Shown here piece after piece: positions 16,989 through 26,431 of a DNA stretch of 64,000 nt. The DNA comes from Rubrivivax sp. (GTDB taxonomy: Bacteria; Pseudomonadota; Gammaproteobacteria; Burkholderiales; Burkholderiaceae_C): assembly GCA_022842595.1 (NCBI GenBank), contig JALHPF010000007.1, forward strand, positions 62,001 to 126,000. The letters are read 5' to 3'. Positions within the stretch are counted from its first letter, which is position 1; each line of letters begins with the position of its first letter. A program made the translations under genes and the position numbers. The notes beneath the pieces were generated by a model that was not told where the DNA came from, searched no databases, and worked only from the letters and a program-made list of their open reading frames with translations.

Positions 16989-17885
16989 TCAGAAGTTCTG
17001 GCGATCGAGTTCGGGTTTGCGCGTGAGCGCCACGAACAGGTCCACGAGGCTCGGGCGCACACGCTGGCCCAGCGCCAGCACGTCGTCGGGGGGTGCGCCG
17101 TCGAACACGGCCGTTGTGGCGCCGCGAGCGCCGCCATTGGCCGGGTTGCTGCGGTAGCGCAGCAGCGGGTGGGCCGCGGCCATGCGGTCAGCGGCCTCGG
17201 GGTCGTGGTTCAGCGCGACGAAGCGACGGTCCATGTCTTCCAGGCTGATCGACAGCACGAGCTTGCCTTCGTTGAGCATCAGCACGTCGGACAGCAGGCT
17301 CTCGATCTCCTCGACCTGGTGGGTGCTGATGAGCACGCTGCGCTCGCCGTCGCACCATTCGTCGATGAGCATCTCGTAGAAGGCCTTGCGCGAGATCACG
17401 TCCAGGCCGAGCGTGGGCTCGTCCAGGATCATCAGCCTGGCGTCGATGGCGGCAATCAGTGCCAGGTGTGCCTGCACCACCATGCCCTTGGACAGCGACT
17501 TCACCTTGTCGCCCAGGCCCACGCTCGTGCGGCGCAGCAGGGCTCGGGCACGCTCGGCCGAGAACTTCGGGTGCAGGCCTGCCATGAGAGTGATCAGGTC
17601 GTCGACGCGCGCCCAGCGCGGCAGGATCGCGACGTCAGGGATATAGCAGGCGCCCTGCAACAGCTGCACACGCTGCCGCTGCGGGTGCAGACCCAGCACG
17701 TGCAGCGTGCCCGCAGCCGGGGCAAGGCCGACCATCGCCTTCATCAGCGTGGTCTTGCCAGCACCGTTGTGCCCCAGCAGGCCGACGACGCGGCCCTTGG
17801 GGATGGTGAAACTGACGTCGTCGACGGCGCGTTTGGCACCGTAGGCGATGCTCACGCCGCGTGCTTCGACCAGGGGTTCGCTCAT
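16989..17885 (-). CDS. ABC transporter ATP-binding protein
   Basis: The 298-residue ATPase has Walker A GHNGAGKTT, Walker B LMILDEPTLGLD and the H-loop STHQVEEIE. The signature is LSKGM instead of LSGGQ, as in many ABC-2 exporter ATPases. A C-terminal extension of about 70 residues follows. ATG 17885 overlaps the GntR gene stop as ATGA. It partners the downstream permease. Confidence 0.9.
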   Translation of the reverse strand: MSEPLVEARGVSIAYGAKRAVDDVSFTIPKGRVVGLLGHNGAGKTTLMKAMVGLAPAAGTLHVLGLHPQRQRVQLLQGACYIPDVAILPRWARVDDLITLMAGLHPKFSAERARALLRRTSVGLGDKVKSLSKGMVVQAHLALIAAIDARLMILDEPTLGLDVISRKAFYEMLIDEWCDGERSVLISTHQVEEIESLLSDVLMLNEGKLVLSISLEDMDRRFVALNHDPEAADRMAAAHPLLRYRSNPANGGARGATTAVFDGAPPDDVLALGQRVRPSLVDLFVALTRKPELDRQNF

Positions 17886-18235
17886 GATTGTTGTTCCCAT
17901 TGCAGTTGTTCGGCGCCGATGCCCAGCCGGCGCAGCCGGTCGCGCAGGCGCGGCCATTCGTCTTCCAGGAAGCGCTGGCGTTCGGCAGCCCGCAGCCGTT
18001 CGCGGGCGCCGGCCACCACGAAAAGGCCCAGGCCGCGGCGGTTCTCCAGCAGCCCTTCTTCGCCCAGCGCCTGCAGTGCACGATTGACGGTGAGCGGGTT
18101 CAGCAGATGGCGCGTGGCCAGCACACGTACCGAAGGCATGGCCTGGCCTTCCTGCGGTTCGCCGTCCAGCAATTGCGCAGCCAGCAGGTCGGCGAGCTGC
18201 TGGTAGATGGGTTGTCGGTCGTCCCAGGTGGGCAT
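17882..18235 (-). CDS. GntR-family regulator, YtrA subfamily
   Basis: The 117-residue protein starts MPTWDDRQPIYQQLADLLAAQLL and has a winged helix (residues 12-75) with PSVRVLATRHLLNPLTVNRALQALGEEGLL. The tail is short, without a large effector domain, which is diagnostic of the YtrA subfamily that represses its own ABC operon. ATG 18235 was chosen because it starts the canonical N-terminus and because a matching operator lies immediately upstream. Confidence 0.88.
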   Translation of the reverse strand: MPTWDDRQPIYQQLADLLAAQLLDGEPQEGQAMPSVRVLATRHLLNPLTVNRALQALGEEGLLENRRGLGLFVVAGARERLRAAERQRFLEDEWPRLRDRLRRLGIGAEQLQWEQQS

Positions 18236-18251
18236 GATGGCGGTCCCGTCG

Positions 18252-18275
18252 GGTGTGTTGGTGAAGTAGCACACC
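18252..18275. promoter_or_regulatory. Candidate YtrA-type operator before the GntR-ABC operon
   Basis: GGTGTG (18252-18257) and CACACC (18270-18275) form a perfect inverted repeat with a 12-base spacer, 17 bases before the regulator's ATG. YtrA-subfamily proteins recognise GTGT...ACAC palindromes, so autorepression is the natural reading. Confidence 0.5.
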
Positions 18276-18385
18276 ATAACAGCGGGCTCTGCCGGCCCGT
18301 ACTGGCGATGCGACAGGCTGCACCCGCGAGCGACCGGCTGCATGCGGCCCGTTGCGGACGTTCGCGATTCGACTGAGTCCCAGGG

Positions 18386-18490
18386 CTACGGGCGTCGGGT
18401 GGCCCCTTGCGCTCATGTCCCCCGCCGCCGGCCCTGGCGGGCCGGCGGCTCCTCCTTTACTTCGCTCCAGGGGCCACCCAACGCCCGCAG
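18386..18490. repeat. 105-base inverted-repeat element with internal hairpin
   Basis: The 24-base ends (18386-18409 and 18467-18490) are inverted copies with three mismatches. Between them GCCGCCGGCC (18424-18433) pairs perfectly with GGCCGGCGGC (18440-18449). No coding frame with normal protein character is present. The structure suggests a small non-autonomous repeat; copies elsewhere in the genome cannot be checked here. Confidence 0.55.
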
Positions 18491-18536
18491 CCCGCCAACG
18501 TATCGGCACGCCACGGTGGAGAGAAGAGACGGTATT

Positions 18537-18778
18537 TGCAAAGGCGGGCTGGGGTTGGCTATGGCGCGCATGGGAGGCGCCGAGGAGCGCAGGGCCCGCG
18601 GCCCCCGCGCGCAGCGCGGTTCAACAACTGACTCATCGCGGGTGATTGAGCGCAATGAGCGCAGCGAATGAAGCGAGTTCCGCGATGGGGCCGCGGGACC
18701 GAGCACCGCAGGGGAGCCGGAGCGCCAGCGAAGGCCGCCGAGGATAAGCGCCATAGCCAGCCCCAGCCCGCCTTTGCA
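18537..18778. repeat. 242-base element bounded by 31-base inverted repeats
   Basis: Positions 18537-18567 and 18748-18778 are inverted copies with one mismatch, separated by 180 bases. The interior is rich in GAGCGCA/AATGAGCGC motifs and open in several frames without protein-like sequence. With the element at 18386 it fills most of the 620-base gap between the GntR gene and the dehydrogenase gene. It looks like a MITE-like intergenic repeat. Confidence 0.6.
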
Positions 18779-18856
18779 GGGGGACCAAGCAGGCAAGAAA
18801 CGAACGACCGCAACGGGCCGAATCCCGCCAGTCGATCAGGCGGCAGAAGAGCTGGG

Positions 18857-20005
18857 CTAAATCGAAGCCTGCAGCATCTGCAGGTAGTCGTCACGCGTGG
18901 CGATACGCGGGTTGGTCTTGTGGCAATGGTCGGCCATGGCGCCATCGACGATGCGTTCGAACAGATCGTCGGTGACGCCCATCGCGCGCAAGCCGCTGGG
19001 CAGGCCGAGGCGGGCGTTGAGGTCGCGCACGGCGTTGGCAAGGTCGCGGCCTTCGAGGTCGCAGCTGTCCAGTCCGATGGCCTGCGCCATTCGCTGCAAT
19101 CGCCTGTCGGCCTGAATCGACGGCGCACTGGCGTTGAAGCGGATCACGGCGGGCAGGAACATCGCGTTCAGGGTGCCGTGATGCAGCCGTGGGTTCACGC
19201 CGCCCAGGCTGTGGCTGAGCGAATGCACGCAGCCCAGGCCCTTCTGGAAGGCCATCGCGCCTTGCATGCTGGCGCTGAGCATGTTCCAGCGCGCGGTCAG
19301 GTCGCGGCCATTGCGCGTGGCGGTTTCGATGTACGCCCAGCCACGCGCCAGGCCGTCCAGCGCAATGCCGTCGGCGGGCGGGTTGACGGCCGGGGCCATG
19401 AAGGTTTCCAGGCAATGGGCAATGGCGTCCATGCCGGTGGCCGCAGTCAGACCCGGGGGCAGGGCCAGCGTGAGTTCGGGGTCGAGCAACGCAGCCTTCG
19501 GCAGCAGGTACCAGCTGTGGAAGCCGAGCTTGCGACCGTCGTCGACGATGACGATGGCGCCGCGCGCCACTTCGCTGCCGGTGCCGGCGGTGGTGGGCAC
19601 GGCGATCAGGGGCAGCACGGCTTCGGTGATGAGCGCGCTGCCGCCTTCGATGGTGGCGTAGGTCTTCAGCGGCCCGGGGTGGGTGGCGGCGATGGCCACG
19701 GCCTTGGCCAGGTCGATGCTGCTGCCGCCGCCGACGGCCACGAGGCCATCGCAGCCTTCGCTGCGCACGATCGCCACGGCCGCGCGCACGGCAGCTTCGG
19801 TCGGGTTCGACGGCGTCTGGTCGAACACCGCATGCGCCAGGTCGCCCAGCGCATCCAGCGCCGGCTGCAGCACGCCAGCGGCGCGCACGCCGGCGTCGGT
19901 GACGACCAGTGGCCTGCGCATCCCGGTGCGCTGGCATTCGCCGCGCAGCAGGCGCACCGCGCCGGGGTCGATGTCGATCTGGGTCAGGTAGAGGATGCGG
20001 GCCAT
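18857..20005 (-). CDS. Iron-containing (group III) alcohol dehydrogenase
   Basis: The 382-residue protein has the NAD-binding GGGSSIDLAKAVAI (near residue 95) and VPTTAGTGSEV. The metal ligands lie in GMDAIAHCLETF and GCVHSLSHSLGG, with HHGTLNA downstream. It should interconvert an alcohol and an aldehyde or ketone; the substrate is not evident. ATG 20005 is the only good start; the frame is open much further upstream only because of composition. It is divergent from the esterase gene, 66 bases away. Confidence 0.92.
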   Translation of the reverse strand: MARILYLTQIDIDPGAVRLLRGECQRTGMRRPLVVTDAGVRAAGVLQPALDALGDLAHAVFDQTPSNPTEAAVRAAVAIVRSEGCDGLVAVGGGSSIDLAKAVAIAATHPGPLKTYATIEGGSALITEAVLPLIAVPTTAGTGSEVARGAIVIVDDGRKLGFHSWYLLPKAALLDPELTLALPPGLTAATGMDAIAHCLETFMAPAVNPPADGIALDGLARGWAYIETATRNGRDLTARWNMLSASMQGAMAFQKGLGCVHSLSHSLGGVNPRLHHGTLNAMFLPAVIRFNASAPSIQADRRLQRMAQAIGLDSCDLEGRDLANAVRDLNARLGLPSGLRAMGVTDDLFERIVDGAMADHCHKTNPRIATRDDYLQMLQASI

Positions 20006-20071
20006 GGCGTGCAGTTGCGTGGAAAGCGTGCGTGAAGGGCGGCGGGGCGGAAAGTATGCTCCGGCCCCACG

Positions 20072-21007
20072 ATGACACTGCAGCTGCTCACCCCCGCCAT
20101 GGCCGGCGTGCTGGACCGCATCCAGCGCGCCGGCCGGCCGCCGTTCCACACGTTGACGCCAGCGCAGGCGCGCGCTGCCTACCTGGCCGGCGCCGAAATG
20201 CTGGACCTGCCACGCGCGCCGCTGGCCCGTGTCGAGGACATCACGCTGCCCGGCGGCGACGGCCAGCCGCGCCCGGCGCGCTTGTATGCCCCCGGCCATT
20301 CGGCGCTGCCCGTGCTGCTGTACCTGCATGGGGGCGGCTTCGTCATCGGCGGCCTGGAAACCCACGACAGCCTCTGCCGGCAACTGGCGCTGCGCAGTGG
20401 CGTCACCGTGGTCGCGCTGGACTACCGGCTGGCGCCCGAACACCCCTTCCCGGCAGCCGTCGACGACTGCTGGGCGGCGATGAAGGCGCTGGCGGCCGCG
20501 CCGACCGACCTGGGCCTGCGCCCGGGGCCCATCGCCGTGGGCGGCGACAGCGCTGGCGGCACCCTGGCCGCGGTGTGCGCGCTGCACGCCCGCGACATCG
20601 GCCTGCCGCTGGCGCTGCAGCTGCTGATCACCCCGGGCACGACCGCCCATGCCGACACGCCGTCGCACCGGCTCTTTGCCAATGGCTTCCTGCTCGACGC
20701 CATCACCATCGCCTGGTTCTTCGACCATGCCATCCCACGCTCGCAACGCAGCGACTGGCGCTTCGCGCCGCTGGAGGCGGACGTCGACGATGTCGCCCCG
20801 GCCTGCGTGCTGCTGGCCGAATGCGACCCGCTGGTCGACGAAGGGCTTTCCTATGCCGACCGACTGCGCGCCGCCGGCGTGCTGGTGCAGCTGGAACTGG
20901 TGCGCGGAATGACGCACGACTTCATCAAGATGGGCCGCGTGCTGAAAGAAGCGCCGCAGGCCCTGGACACACTTGCCGCTGCCCTGCGCGAAGCCCTGCA
21001 ACCCTGA
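20072..21007 (+). CDS. Alpha/beta hydrolase, hormone-sensitive-lipase family esterase
   Basis: The 311-residue enzyme has the oxyanion motif HGGGF, the nucleophile Ser160 in GDSAGG, the acid Asp in ECDPLVDEG and the His in GMTHDF, a complete triad. It likely hydrolyses short acyl esters in the cytoplasm. It forms an operon with the thioesterase-acetyltransferase gene eight bases downstream. Confidence 0.92.
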   Translation: MTLQLLTPAMAGVLDRIQRAGRPPFHTLTPAQARAAYLAGAEMLDLPRAPLARVEDITLPGGDGQPRPARLYAPGHSALPVLLYLHGGGFVIGGLETHDSLCRQLALRSGVTVVALDYRLAPEHPFPAAVDDCWAAMKALAAAPTDLGLRPGPIAVGGDSAGGTLAAVCALHARDIGLPLALQLLITPGTTAHADTPSHRLFANGFLLDAITIAWFFDHAIPRSQRSDWRFAPLEADVDDVAPACVLLAECDPLVDEGLSYADRLRAAGVLVQLELVRGMTHDFIKMGRVLKEAPQALDTLAAALREALQP

Positions 21008-21015
21008 GCCAAGCC

Positions 21016-21897
21016 ATGCCCGAAACCACCGCCCCCCGCCGTGACGACTTCCGCTTCTTCGACCGCATGCGGGTGCGCTGGGCCGAAGTCGACATGCAGA
21101 AGATCGTCTTCAACGGCCACTACCTGATGTATTTCGACACCGCCGTCGCCGCCTACTGGCGCACGCTGGCTTTGCCGTACCACGAGACCATGCACGGCCT
21201 GCAGGGTGATCTTTACGTGCGCAAGGCAACGCTGGAGTACGAGGGCTCGGCGCGCTACGACGACGCCTGCGACGTGGGCCTGCGCTGCGCCCGCATCGGC
21301 AACAGCTCGATGGTCTTCATGGCGGCCGTCTTTCGCGGCGAACAAAGGCTGGTGCACGGCGAACTGGTCTATGTCTTCGCCGATCCGGCCACCCAGACCA
21401 GCCGCCCGGTGCCACCTTCGCTGCGCGCAGCGCTCGACCGGTTCGAGGCTGGCGGCGCGATGCTGGACGTCGAGACCGCGCCCTGGGCCGGGCTGGCCAC
21501 CGAGACCACGGCACTGCGCCAGGCCGTCTGGGCCGAGGAACTGGGCCTGCCCGAGGCTGCTGCCCCCGACGCCGCAGACGCCAGCGCCACGCATGTGCTG
21601 GCGCGCAACCGCTTCGGCCTGGCGGTGGGCTGCGGCCGGCTGGTGCAGGGCGACGGGCGCATCGGCGAGATCGGGCGCATGACCGTGCTGCAGGCCGTGC
21701 GCGGCGCTGGCGTCGGGCGGGCGCTGCTGGCAGCGCTGGTGGCCGAGGCGCGCCGGCAGCGCCTGCAGACGCTGCGACTGCAGGCTCAGCGCAGCGCCGT
21801 CGGCTTCTACACCCGGGCCGGTTTCAGCGTGGCCAACGCCGAGCCCCTGGTGCTGGCTGGCGTGCCGCATGTGCCGATGGGCCTGCGTCTGGGCTGA
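21016..21897 (+). CDS. Fusion of 4HBT thioesterase and GNAT acetyltransferase
   Basis: This 293-residue protein has two domains. Residues 1-145 are a YbgC/FadM-type hotdog thioesterase (RWAEVDMQKIVFNGHYLMYFD, with the catalytic Asp). Residues 150-293 are a GNAT domain (EIGRMTVLQAVRGAGVGRALL and FYTRAGF). The first would hydrolyse an acyl-CoA and the second use acetyl-CoA on an unknown amine. The start at ATG 21016 gives a complete thioesterase N-terminus. The pairing with an esterase gene suggests acyl or ester metabolism. Confidence 0.88.
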   Translation: MPETTAPRRDDFRFFDRMRVRWAEVDMQKIVFNGHYLMYFDTAVAAYWRTLALPYHETMHGLQGDLYVRKATLEYEGSARYDDACDVGLRCARIGNSSMVFMAAVFRGEQRLVHGELVYVFADPATQTSRPVPPSLRAALDRFEAGGAMLDVETAPWAGLATETTALRQAVWAEELGLPEAAAPDAADASATHVLARNRFGLAVGCGRLVQGDGRIGEIGRMTVLQAVRGAGVGRALLAALVAEARRQRLQTLRLQAQRSAVGFYTRAGFSVANAEPLVLAGVPHVPMGLRLG

Positions 21898-21909
21898 ACC
21901 GGGCCAGCC

Positions 21910-22212
21910 TCAGTCGGCGACGGCGTCGAACACCTCGACATGCCGGCGGGGTGCGCCCAGTGCCTGCAGACCGGCGCTGCCGGCCGAGTCGATGGCCGCC
22001 TGCAGCGCGTCTTCGATGCCGCCTTCGATGGCGTAGGTTTCCATGAAGGTGACATCGACCTCGGCACGGGCCGCGGCGTCGGTTCGCTCGTAGAGCCCGA
22101 TGCGCAGGCCCGGATGTGCCGCGCGCAGACCTGCCTGCCATGAACGAGCTGCCTCGCGGGCCCGCATAGCGATCGGCGGCGCCACCTTCCAGTAGATGAA
22201 CAGGCTGCGCAT
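21910..22212 (-). CDS. DUF4936-family protein
   Basis: The 100-residue cytoplasmic protein starts MRSLFIYWKVAPP and contains VTFMETYAIEG, matching the DUF4936 family of betaproteobacteria, of unknown function. It lies 14 bases after ygfZ on the same strand, as in other Burkholderiales, and is probably co-transcribed. It converges with the fusion gene, with a 12-base gap. Confidence 0.8.
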   Translation of the reverse strand: MRSLFIYWKVAPPIAMRAREAARSWQAGLRAAHPGLRIGLYERTDAAARAEVDVTFMETYAIEGGIEDALQAAIDSAGSAGLQALGAPRRHVEVFDAVAD

Positions 22213-22226
22213 GCGGGCGCCGGGTT

Positions 22227-23174
22227 TCAGGCGGGTTCGGTGGGGATGCTGTAGGGCAGGGCGGCCAGCGTCAGCGCCGGCCCGTTGGCGCTGCCGAGGT
22301 GCAGGCTGCCGCCCTCCAGCGCCGCGAGCTTCAGTTCCACCAGCGCCAGGTGGCGCTGGGGCGCCAGGCCGCCAGCCAGCACCACCATGCCCGCCGGCTG
22401 CCCGGGGTCGACACTGTGGAAGACCTCCTGGCCGGGCTGCATCGGCGCGGCCCCTTCCAGCACCTGGGCGCGGCGCTTGATCGTGCCGCGGTACTGGCTG
22501 CGCGCCACGATCTCCTGGCCCGGATAGCAGCCCTTCTTGAAGCTCACCCCGCCCACCAGTTCCAGGTTCACCATCTGCGGCACGAACTGTTCGCTGGTCG
22601 CGGCGACGACGCGGGCCACGCCGCTGGCGGCTTCCAGCGCCTGCCAGACGCCCAGGTCCAGCTCGGGCGCTGCCGGTTGCGTGCCACCAGCCTGCAGCCA
22701 GCGCTGCACGGCGACGCCATCGACCAGCGCGTCAGGCAGCCGCACCAGATGCGCGCCACCTGCAGGCTGCGCCACCCAGACAGCGGCTTCCGCCGGGCCG
22801 GCGGAGGCACCAGACAGGCCCCACAGCGGCAGCTCGGTGCTGGCGTCACTGAGCTTGCAGCGCGCACGCAGGACGAACATCTGCAGGCGCTTGAGCACCG
22901 CGGGCAGCACGTCGGCGCTGCAGGCCAGCAGCACTTCGTCGGGTGCCGGCCGCCAGGCCACGAAGCTGGCCAGCAGCCGACCCTTGGCCGAGCAGTAACC
23001 CGCCAGCACGGCACGGCCGGGCTCCAGGTGTTCGATGTCCTGGGTCAGCTGGTTGTGCAGGAACTTGGCCGCTTCGTCGCCGGCGGCGCGGATCATGCCC
23101 CAGTCGGTCAGGCGCACGGCGCCATCGATGCAGAGGGTGGAAGGGCTGGCGGGGGCGTCGTGGTTCAGGCTCAT
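22227..23174 (-). CDS. ygfZ: Folate-binding protein YgfZ (Fe-S cluster maintenance)
   Basis: The 315-residue GcvT-like protein has the YgfZ signature as KGCYPGQEIVAR, with Pro replacing the usual Thr but Cys retained. YgfZ helps repair or assemble Fe-S enzymes using folate. ATG 23174 (MSLNHDAP) was preferred to ATG 23198, which would overlap the divergent mltG start. Only 22 bases separate the two start codons. Confidence 0.92.
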   Translation of the reverse strand: MSLNHDAPASPSTLCIDGAVRLTDWGMIRAAGDEAAKFLHNQLTQDIEHLEPGRAVLAGYCSAKGRLLASFVAWRPAPDEVLLACSADVLPAVLKRLQMFVLRARCKLSDASTELPLWGLSGASAGPAEAAVWVAQPAGGAHLVRLPDALVDGVAVQRWLQAGGTQPAAPELDLGVWQALEAASGVARVVAATSEQFVPQMVNLELVGGVSFKKGCYPGQEIVARSQYRGTIKRRAQVLEGAAPMQPGQEVFHSVDPGQPAGMVVLAGGLAPQRHLALVELKLAALEGGSLHLGSANGPALTLAALPYSIPTEPA

Positions 23175-23196
23175 GCTGTCATTATCATCAGCCGCC

Positions 23197-24237
23197 ATGT
23201 CGAAACGGTCACCCCCTACCTGGTTCGCCCTGCTGGCCCGGGGGCTCGCGGTCCTGCTGTTGCTGCTGGCGCTGGCCGCTGGCGCCGCCGCCTGGCTGGC
23301 CTGGAAGTGGCTCGAAGCGCCCTTGCCGCTGCGCAGCGCCCAGGTGGAGCTGTCGGTCGAACCCGGCGCGACGCCGCGCGCCGTGGCCCAGGCCTGGGTC
23401 GACGCCGGTGTGCAGACGCAGCCGCGCTGGTTGTTCGAATGGTTCCGCTGGTCGGGCCAGAGCCGCCTGATCCGCGCCGGCAGCTACGAGATCGAAGCCG
23501 GTGCCACGCCGCGCAGCCTGCTGGCGAAGATGGTGCAGGGCGACGAGGCGATGGAGTCGGTGCGCATCATCGAGGGCTGGACCTTGCGCCAGCTGCGCGA
23601 AGCCCTGGCCCGCGCGCCCGAGCTCAAGCCCACCACGGCCGGCATGGACGACGCCCAGCTGATGGCCGCCGTCGGCAGCCCGGGCCTCGCGGCCGAAGGG
23701 CGCTTCTTTCCGGACACCTACCGCTACAGCCGCGGCGTCAGCGACCTCACGGTGCTCAAGCGCGCGCATCGGGCCCTGCAGCAGCAGCTGGAAGCGGCCT
23801 GGGCCGAACGGGCGCCCGACACGCCGCTGCAAAGCGCCGAGCAGGCCCTGATCCTGGCGTCCATCGTGGAAAAGGAAACCGGCCTGGCAGCCGAACGAGG
23901 TCTCGTCGCAGGGGTGTTCGTCAACCGCCTGCGCATCGGCATGCGGCTGCAGACCGACCCCACCGTGATCTACGGAATGGGTCCAGCCTTCGACGGCAAC
24001 CTGCGCCGCCGCGACCTGGAAACCGATACGCCCTACAACACCTACATCCGTGGCGGCCTGCCGCCGACACCCATTGCCCTGCCCGGCACAGCCTCACTGC
24101 GCGCTGCCGTGCGCCCGGCAGCGACCAAGGCGCTCTATTTCGTGGCCATGGGCGACGGCAGCGGGCGCAGCGCCTTCAGCGAGAACCTGGCCGACCATAA
24201 TCGTGCGGTGAACCAATTCCAGCGCGGCGGCCAATGA
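23197..24237 (+). CDS. mltG: Endolytic murein transglycosylase
   Basis: The 346-residue protein has a single N-terminal membrane anchor (residues 10-38), then a LysM-like region, then the YceG catalytic domain. The catalytic Glu225 is in ASIVEKET, and the signatures PTVIYGMG and [13 protein letters not shown] follow. It cleaves nascent glycan strands in the periplasm. It is the first gene of the mltG-tmk-holB-pilZ-tatD operon and overlaps tmk as ATGA. Confidence 0.95.
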   Translation: MSKRSPPTWFALLARGLAVLLLLLALAAGAAAWLAWKWLEAPLPLRSAQVELSVEPGATPRAVAQAWVDAGVQTQPRWLFEWFRWSGQSRLIRAGSYEIEAGATPRSLLAKMVQGDEAMESVRIIEGWTLRQLREALARAPELKPTTAGMDDAQLMAAVGSPGLAAEGRFFPDTYRYSRGVSDLTVLKRAHRALQQQLEAAWAERAPDTPLQSAEQALILASIVEKETGLAAERGLVAGVFVNRLRIGMRLQTDPTVIYGMGPAFDGNLRRRDLETDTPYNTYIRGGLPPTPIALPGTASLRAAVRPAATKALYFVAMGDGSGRSAFSENLADHNRAVNQFQRGGQ

Positions 24238-24878
24238 AGGCCGCAGATACCTGCCCGGGGCGCTTCATCACACTGGAAGGCATCGACGGCGCGGGCAAGA
24301 GCTCGCACCTGGCCGCCATCCAGGCCTGGCTGCAGGCGCAGGGCCACGCGGTGTTGACCACGCGCGAACCCGGCGGCACGCCGCTGGCCGAAACGCTGCG
24401 AGAACTGGTGCTGCACCAGCCCATGGACGCGCTGACCGAAGCCCTGCTCGTGTTCGCGGCGCGGCGCGACCACCTGCAGCAGGTCATCACCCCGGCCCTG
24501 GCCCGTGGCGACTGGGTGCTGTGCGACCGCTTCACCGACGCCACCTTCGCCTACCAGGGCGCGGGCCGTGGCTTCGACACCGCCGTGCTCGGCCAGCTGG
24601 AACGCTGGGTGCAGCAAGGCCGCCAGCCCGATATGACGATCTGGTTCGACGCGCCCGCGGCCACCGCCGCCATGCGCCGCGCTGCGGTGCGCGAGCCCGA
24701 CCGTTTCGAGGCCCAGGACGAAAGCTTCTTCCAGCGCGTGACCGCCGGCTACGCCGCCCGTGCGGCGGGTGACACGCAGCGTTTCGTGCGCGTCGACGCC
24801 GCGCTCGGCCGCGACGCGGTCTGGCAGCAGGTGCAGGCGGCACTGCGAGCCCGCTGGCCCGGGGGCGACAGCACATGA
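24234..24878 (+). CDS. tmk: Thymidylate kinase
   Basis: The 214-residue kinase has the P-loop [10 protein letters not shown] (residues 15-24), the substrate motif [12 protein letters not shown] and a LID region near residues 145-160. It converts dTMP to dTDP. Overlapping start and stop codons at both ends show tight coupling with mltG and holB. Confidence 0.96.
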   Translation: MKAADTCPGRFITLEGIDGAGKSSHLAAIQAWLQAQGHAVLTTREPGGTPLAETLRELVLHQPMDALTEALLVFAARRDHLQQVITPALARGDWVLCDRFTDATFAYQGAGRGFDTAVLGQLERWVQQGRQPDMTIWFDAPAATAAMRRAAVREPDRFEAQDESFFQRVTAGYAARAAGDTQRFVRVDAALGRDAVWQQVQAALRARWPGGDST

Positions 24879-25945
24879 TGCCCGTGGCCGACGCCCAGGG
24901 TGCACTGCCCTTGCCCTGGCTGGCCACGCCGCTGGCCGACGTGCTGGCGCATCAGCGCGGGCACGCCACGCTGGTGCATGGCGCGCCAGGGGTCGGCGCA
25001 CTCGAATTCGTGCTGGCACTGGCCCAGGCGCTCTTGTGCGAGAACCCGGTCGCCGCCGCCATGCCCTGTGGCCGCTGCGGCAGCTGCAAGCTGGTGCAGG
25101 CCGGCCTGCACCCCGACCTGTTCGTGCTGCTGCCCGAAAACCTGCGCCGCGACACGGGCTGGCTGGTCGCCGACGACAAGGCCGAGGGCGAAGACCTGAA
25201 ACGCAAGCCCAGCCGCCAGATCCGCATCACCGAAGTGCGTTCGCTGATCGACTGGTCGCACAAGACCAGCGCCCGCGGCCGCGGCAAGGTGGTGGTGCTG
25301 CACCCCGCCGACACGCTGAACTACCAGTCGGCCAGCGCTTTGCTGAAGACGCTGGAAGAACCACCGGCCGGCACCCGGCTGCTGCTGACCACGGCCGACC
25401 CGGCCCATCTGCTGCCGACCGTGCGCAGCCGCTGCCAGCGTGTGCTGCTGCCGGCGCCTGCGACCGCCGTGGCCAGCGCCTGGCTCGCAGGGCAGGGCGT
25501 GGACCTGCCCGAGGTGCTGCTGGCCGCGTGCAACGGCCGGCCGCTCGAAGCGCTGGCCCTGGCGCGCGCCGGCATCGACGCCGCCGCCTGGTCGGCGCTG
25601 CCTGGTGCGGTGGTCCGTGGCCAGGCCGCTGCGGTGGCGGGCTGGGCACCGCCGCTGCTGGTCGACGCGCTGCAAAAACTGTGTCACGACGCTCTGGCCG
25701 TGGCGGTGGGGGGCAGCGGCCGCTACTTTCCGGCGGTCAGTCTGGGCCCGCCCGCCGCCCTGGCGCCGCTGCTGGACTGGGCTGCCGAGCTGGCCCGGGT
25801 CGCCCGCCATGCCGACCACCCCTGGAGCGAAGCGCTGCTTGCCGACGCATTGATCCAGCAAGGGCGGCAAGCTTTGGCACCTGCGCGCGGCAGCAGCAGG
25901 GCGGCACCCGCTTCGGCAGCGCAGGGCTTCGCTACACTGCGCTGA
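24875..25945 (+). CDS. holB: DNA polymerase III delta' subunit
   Basis: The 356-residue clamp-loader subunit has a degenerate P-loop ([11 protein letters not shown], without the Lys-Thr/Ser), as usual for non-hydrolysing delta'. It has a zinc module CGRCGSCK and the sensor region [16 protein letters not shown]. The first ATG (24875) overlaps the tmk stop. The stop overlaps the pilZ start by one base (TGATG). Confidence 0.95.
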   Translation: MMPVADAQGALPLPWLATPLADVLAHQRGHATLVHGAPGVGALEFVLALAQALLCENPVAAAMPCGRCGSCKLVQAGLHPDLFVLLPENLRRDTGWLVADDKAEGEDLKRKPSRQIRITEVRSLIDWSHKTSARGRGKVVVLHPADTLNYQSASALLKTLEEPPAGTRLLLTTADPAHLLPTVRSRCQRVLLPAPATAVASAWLAGQGVDLPEVLLAACNGRPLEALALARAGIDAAAWSALPGAVVRGQAAAVAGWAPPLLVDALQKLCHDALAVAVGGSGRYFPAVSLGPPAALAPLLDWAAELARVARHADHPWSEALLADALIQQGRQALAPARGSSRAAPASAAQGFATLR

Positions 25946-26406
25946 TGAATGAACGTGCGCCTACCAAAGCCGGCGTCCCCGGGCCTTCCGTCCTGCCGGT
26001 GGGCACTGCCGCTCCCGTGGGCAGCGCGGCACCCGTTGCCAACACCGGCACGCCGGTCGCCGTCGGTGCCCGCCCCAGTGTCATCCAGCTCGTGTTCCGC
26101 GAGAAGGGCGCGCTCTATGCGGCCTACATGCCGCTTCTGAGCGATGGCGGCCTGTTCGTGCCCACGACGCGTGACTACCGGCTCGGCGACGACATCTACC
26201 TGCTGATGTCGCTGCCCGACGACCCGCAGCGATTCCCGGTGGCTGGCAAGGTGGCCTGGCTGACACCGGCCAATGCGTCCGGCGGCCGCACCCAGGGCGT
26301 GGGCGTGCGTTTCCCGAACGACGACAAGACGCGCCAGCTGAAAATCAAGATCGAGGAAATCCTCGGCACCAGCGTGTCGTCGGCCAAGCCTACGCAGACG
26401 CTCTGA
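25945..26406 (+). CDS. pilZ: PilZ-domain protein of type IV pilus assembly
   Basis: The 153-residue protein has an Ala/Pro/Val-rich N-terminal extension of about 40 residues, then a PilZ domain (VIQLVFREKGALYAAYMPLLSDGGLFVPT to TQGVGVRF). Canonical c-di-GMP residues (RxxxR) are not seen, as in PilZ proper, which does not bind the nucleotide. Position between holB and tatD is the conserved PilZ location in betaproteobacteria. Confidence 0.9.
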   Translation: MNERAPTKAGVPGPSVLPVGTAAPVGSAAPVANTGTPVAVGARPSVIQLVFREKGALYAAYMPLLSDGGLFVPTTRDYRLGDDIYLLMSLPDDPQRFPVAGKVAWLTPANASGGRTQGVGVRFPNDDKTRQLKIKIEEILGTSVSSAKPTQTL

Positions 26407-26431
26407 CGCGTCCCCGTCGCGCCGGCCCCCG

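Noticed and set aside
18376..18796. Arg/Ala/Pro-rich open frames on both strands
   Set aside because: They fall in inverted-repeat elements, overlap each other in all frames and lack ribosome sites or domains.
20006..21001. N-terminal extension of the alcohol dehydrogenase frame by 332 codons
   Set aside because: The extension lies antisense to the esterase gene, has no dehydrogenase homology and no ribosome site; the family start is at 20005.
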